Source: Propionibacteriaceae bacterium
Lineage (GTDB): Bacteria; Actinomycetota; Actinomycetes; Propionibacteriales; Propionibacteriaceae
DNA: 33,552 bases
Direction: 5' to 3'
Assembly (NCBI GenBank): GCA_905372155.1
Contig: CAJPNZ010000023.1
Coordinates: 1-33,552, forward strand
Every line of letters starts with the position of its first letter. The stretch's first letter is position 1. Below, piece by piece: positions 31,432 through 33,552 of the stretch. Under the pieces are notes generated by a model, which had not been told where the DNA came from, did no database searches, and saw nothing but the letters and a program-made list of their open reading frames with translations. Made by a program: the position numbers and the translations under genes.

Positions 31432-31736
31432 ATTCGCTGCATGGAACACGGTTTCTGGTCTGGATCGACTGCCAATTTCGGGGCTCACGTGTGTTGTCGT
31501 CAGAAGCCATGGGCTGGGGGCTCGAATTCGTCGGTCCCGACACGACACGTCCCCTCAGGAATCTCGTCACGCGCGCGGAAGCACAGCAATGGTCGAAAAC
31601 AGCTTCTTCTCAAAATCATCCCACGTCATGTACACAAAACTCTTTTACTCATAGATCACGCCACAACACGGGCAGCTTTTAGGGTCAAAAATGAAACATC
31701 CTATCGTTTTAGATGCCCTAAGATTATCCACATCAG
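31432..31736. other. Gene-free stretch turning AT-rich
   Basis: No gene is supported. From about 31600 onward base composition falls to AT-rich and stays so through the immunity-like array, marking a compositional boundary. Several ttttaggg/ccctaa words occur (for example 31676-31684 and 31716-31721), but they do not form a regular array. Confidence 0.5.
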
Positions 31737-31761
31737 CCCTAAAGGCCGCCGTCTTTTAGGG
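31737..31761 (-). terminator. Hairpin after the last gene of the immunity-like array
   Basis: ccctaaa (31737-31743) and tttaggg (31755-31761) pair with an 11-nt loop, 8 bp beyond the stop of the 31770-32219 gene on its strand. It is a likely terminator for the minus-strand array, without a clear T-run. Confidence 0.4.
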
Positions 31762-31769
31762 TTAGCTGT

Positions 31770-32219
31770 TTAGGTAAAATGCCACTGCCCCTGCGGCGTG
31801 GTAAACCAGAAAAGCAGCGCATCAGAGCCTCCGGTGATCTCTGCAAATGATTCGTTTGAGAATTTCCAAACGACGACAGGGTCATCACCAGCCCCTAGAA
31901 AGAATGCTTCCCCCCAAGCCCTTCTCCCAGCAGTCACATAGGATGCGAAAAGGTCGTTCAGCTCCGCGACCCCCTCAGCATCCCCTGTTTCATTATTTGC
32001 CGTGACGAGTGAAACTCGACAGACACTGCCCGATTCGTCCGCCCTGAGAGTTGCATTCCCAATTTCGTCGTCATATACATTGAAACAACTCGGCCGCACG
32101 GTTGACGTCCAGCCCAGTTTCTCGGCGTAGGGAGCGAAGTCGTTGAGTTGGATGGGCCACGGAAACTGCACGAGCGCGTTGGTCCAGGTGATGAAATTCT
32201 GCAGAGTGGGTCTGGGCAT
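31770..32219 (-). CDS. Immunity-like small protein, array copy 1
   Basis: A 149-residue soluble acidic protein: FITWTNALVQFPWPIQLNDFAPYAEKLGW at the start, AELNDLFASYV near residue 85-95, RRAWGEAFFLGAGDDPVVVWKF in the third quarter and LFWFTTPQGQWHFT at the end. It resembles the short actinobacterial DUF6301-type proteins that occur in runs near polymorphic toxins, but I cannot confirm the family. It is the most diverged of the four array members. No signal or membrane segment is present. A role in neutralising a secreted or contact toxin is inferred from the array layout only. Confidence 0.7.
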   Translation of the reverse strand: MPRPTLQNFITWTNALVQFPWPIQLNDFAPYAEKLGWTSTVRPSCFNVYDDEIGNATLRADESGSVCRVSLVTANNETGDAEGVAELNDLFASYVTAGRRAWGEAFFLGAGDDPVVVWKFSNESFAEITGGSDALLFWFTTPQGQWHFT

Positions 32220-32334
32220 TATGCTTCTTTCTTGATGAATTTCGCGACGAGTTATCCTTCCCTGGACTCGAGAATGACCCTATCACCCAGATCATATAGC
32301 ATCAGCTCTCGCACCCTTGTGAAGCTCGAGTCTT

Positions 32335-32787
32335 CTAGAGGAACTGCCGCCGCCCCTCCGGAGTGAAAAAGTCAAACAAGACACTCCAGCGCCCGCTTAT
32401 CACCTGGGCGAACATGTCTCCGGGAAACCTCCACGTCACGCTAGGACCGTCTCCGGCCTCCAGCAGAAACGGCTCTCCCCAGGCCTTCCTCCCAGCAGCC
32501 ACACAGGACACGAAATGATCATTCAGCTCAACAGCACCCTCATCATCCTCTGCCTCGTTTCTCGCCATGGAGAGAAAAAGGTCACGCACATTCCCTGACC
32601 TGTCATCACCGAGAATTACATTCCTAGTATCATTGTTGGCATTTACATTGAACCAAGTTGGCCGCGGAGTAGGTGTCCAGCCCAGCCTCTCTGCGTAGGG
32701 AACGAAGTCGTCAACCTGGATAGGCCACGGAAACTGCACGAGCATGTTGACCCAGGTGATGAATTCTTGCGGGGCGAATATAATCAT
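32335..32787 (-). CDS. Immunity-like small protein, array copy 2
   Basis: A 150-residue paralogue of copy 3, with AAGGAGA before the ATG at 32787. The N-terminal ~35 residues (EFITWVNMLVQFPWPIQVDD...) and the C-terminal ~70 (WGEPFLLEAGDGPSVTWRF, FTPEGRRQFL) are nearly the same as copy 3. The middle (about 38-78) differs strongly. This is the pattern expected if the middle contacts a variable partner. The intergenic DNA is also conserved between units, so the repeat unit of about 552-567 bp includes flanks. Confidence 0.7.
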   Translation of the reverse strand: MIIFAPQEFITWVNMLVQFPWPIQVDDFVPYAERLGWTPTPRPTWFNVNANNDTRNVILGDDRSGNVRDLFLSMARNEAEDDEGAVELNDHFVSCVAAGRKAWGEPFLLEAGDGPSVTWRFPGDMFAQVISGRWSVLFDFFTPEGRRQFL

Positions 32788-32886
32788 GATGTCTCCTTTT
32801 TGATGAAACCAGCGACGAGCACTCCAGCCCTGAGCTTGAGAATAATCAAACCATCCACCTTCACGCCCTTGTGAAACCCGAACCTT

Positions 32887-33339
32887 CTAGAGAAACTGCC
32901 TCCGCCCCTCCGGAGTGAAAAAGTTAAACAAGACACTCCAGCGCCCGCTTGTCACCTGAGCGAACATGTCTCCGAGGAACCTCCACGTCACACTAGGACC
33001 ATCCCCGGCTTCCAGCAGGAAAGGCTCTCCCCACTCCTTCCTCCCAGCAACCACACAGGACGCAAAATGATCATTCAACTCAGCAGCACCCTCATCATCT
33101 TCGGTCTCGTCCGACGCCATGGGCAAAAACAGATTACGCACATTCCCATCCCTGTCACTACTGATATTCGTCAATGCATAATCATTGTCAGGGAGCACGT
33201 TGAACCACGTCGGTCGCGAAGTAGGTTTCCAGCCCAATTGTTCAGCATAGGGAAGGAAGTCGTTGAGCTGGATGGGCCACGGAAACTGTGCGAGTGCGTT
33301 GGCCCAGGTGATGAATTCTTGCGGGGGGAATATGATCAT
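32887..33339 (-). CDS. Immunity-like small protein, array copy 3
   Basis: A 150-residue protein. Start MIIFPPQEFITWANALAQF, end LFNFFTPEGRRQFL. It is closely related to copy 2 outside residues 38-78, where it reads NVLPDNDYALTNISSDRDG. It is the most upstream complete gene of the array on this strand. Its own 5' region (33340-33453) is similar to the other inter-gene spacers. Confidence 0.7.
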   Translation of the reverse strand: MIIFPPQEFITWANALAQFPWPIQLNDFLPYAEQLGWKPTSRPTWFNVLPDNDYALTNISSDRDGNVRNLFLPMASDETEDDEGAAELNDHFASCVVAGRKEWGEPFLLEAGDGPSVTWRFLGDMFAQVTSGRWSVLFNFFTPEGRRQFL

Positions 33340-33453
33340 GATATTGCTTTCTTGGTAGATGTGGTGATGAGTTATCCGTCTTTAAGCTTGAGAATGGCCT
33401 TATCATCCGAGCCAAACACAATCCACCCTTACCTCTTATAAAACCCGAATTTT

Positions 33454-33516
33454 CTAGAGAAAGTACCACCGCCCCTCCGGCGTGAAGAACTGAAAAATAG
33501 CTCTCTTTAAACAAAA
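33454..33516 (-). pseudogene. Truncated fourth array copy (C-terminal 20 residues)
   Basis: The minus-strand frame ending at 33454 reads LKRAIFQFFTPEGRWYFL and a stop, matching the C-terminus of the other copies. Just upstream (about 33520) an in-frame TGA interrupts the frame and similarity ends abruptly. The rest of the gene is missing, so this is a deletion remnant. The last 36 bases of the window show nothing recognisable. Confidence 0.65.
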
Positions 33517-33552
33517 TCATTTGTTGAGTCGGTAGGGGAATTGGTTTGTAGT

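Noticed and set aside
31670..31765. Repeated ttttaggg/ccctaa words as a CRISPR-like or telomere-like array
   Set aside because: Spacing is irregular and the words are short; only one pair makes a plausible hairpin.
33242..33520. 92-residue minus-strand frame at the right edge
   Set aside because: It overlaps array copy 3 and the true C-terminal remnant in another frame and has no similarity to the array proteins.

Overview
The window looks like chromosomal DNA of a high-GC Gram-positive bacterium (Actinomycetota). A Propionibacteriaceae-type host (Arachnia/Propionibacterium relatives) is my best guess. The guess rests on strongly GC-biased third codon positions, a DUF222/HNH endonuclease, a DUF817 membrane protein, a Tat-exported GH3 protein and several promoters whose -10 box lies 6-8 nt before the start codon (leaderless mRNAs). 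The genus is inference. I saw no rRNA, tRNA, CRISPR array or replication origin.

Layout. 1-3670: an edge-truncated SRPBCC gene, a DUF4143-type ATPase, an internally deleted ISAs1-type transposase, two 77-bp inverted-repeat elements, an AT-rich CPBP protease gene and an antitoxin remnant. 3677-10370: a DAACS symporter, a PadR regulator with a coupled membrane protein, a Tat-exported GH3 protein with eroded active-site motifs, a DUF817 protein and an ATP-grasp enzyme. 10431-12037: a ribbon-helix-helix toxin-antitoxin pair and a NYN-domain protein behind a terminator hairpin.

12223-16350 is the most interesting part. It is a compact azol(in)e-forming RiPP (TOMM) cluster: a divergent metal-receptor-like protein, a SagC-type RRE/E1-like protein, a 201-residue protein with a streptolysin-S-like Cys/Ser run followed by four predicted membrane helices, a YcaO cyclodehydratase and a SagB-type FMN dehydrogenase. 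The precursor-like segment is fused to a membrane protein instead of being a free 50-residue peptide. No dedicated exporter or protease is present in the window.

16527-20496: a HAD phosphatase divergent from a DeoR regulator, the HNH endonuclease and a second toxin-antitoxin pair. 20499-25891: two consecutive iron-transport units on the minus strand, feoA-feoB-nfu and feoB-nfu. The two feoB copies share a 303-bp identical tract, and the second Nfu-like protein has lost its CxxC cluster ligands. 26118-31368: a D-2-hydroxyacid dehydrogenase coupled to an acetyltransferase, an orphan FitA-type antitoxin, and a TetR-ABC-permease operon whose genes overlap by ATGA and end at a 15-bp-stem hairpin. 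31770-33552: a tandem array of three intact genes and one truncated gene for ~150-residue proteins resembling immunity proteins, more AT-rich than the rest.

The recurring themes are ATGA translational coupling, small inverted repeats next to gene starts, and accessory islands (TA modules, immunity array, repeats) between housekeeping-like genes. All family assignments come from reading motifs by eye; no database search was run.
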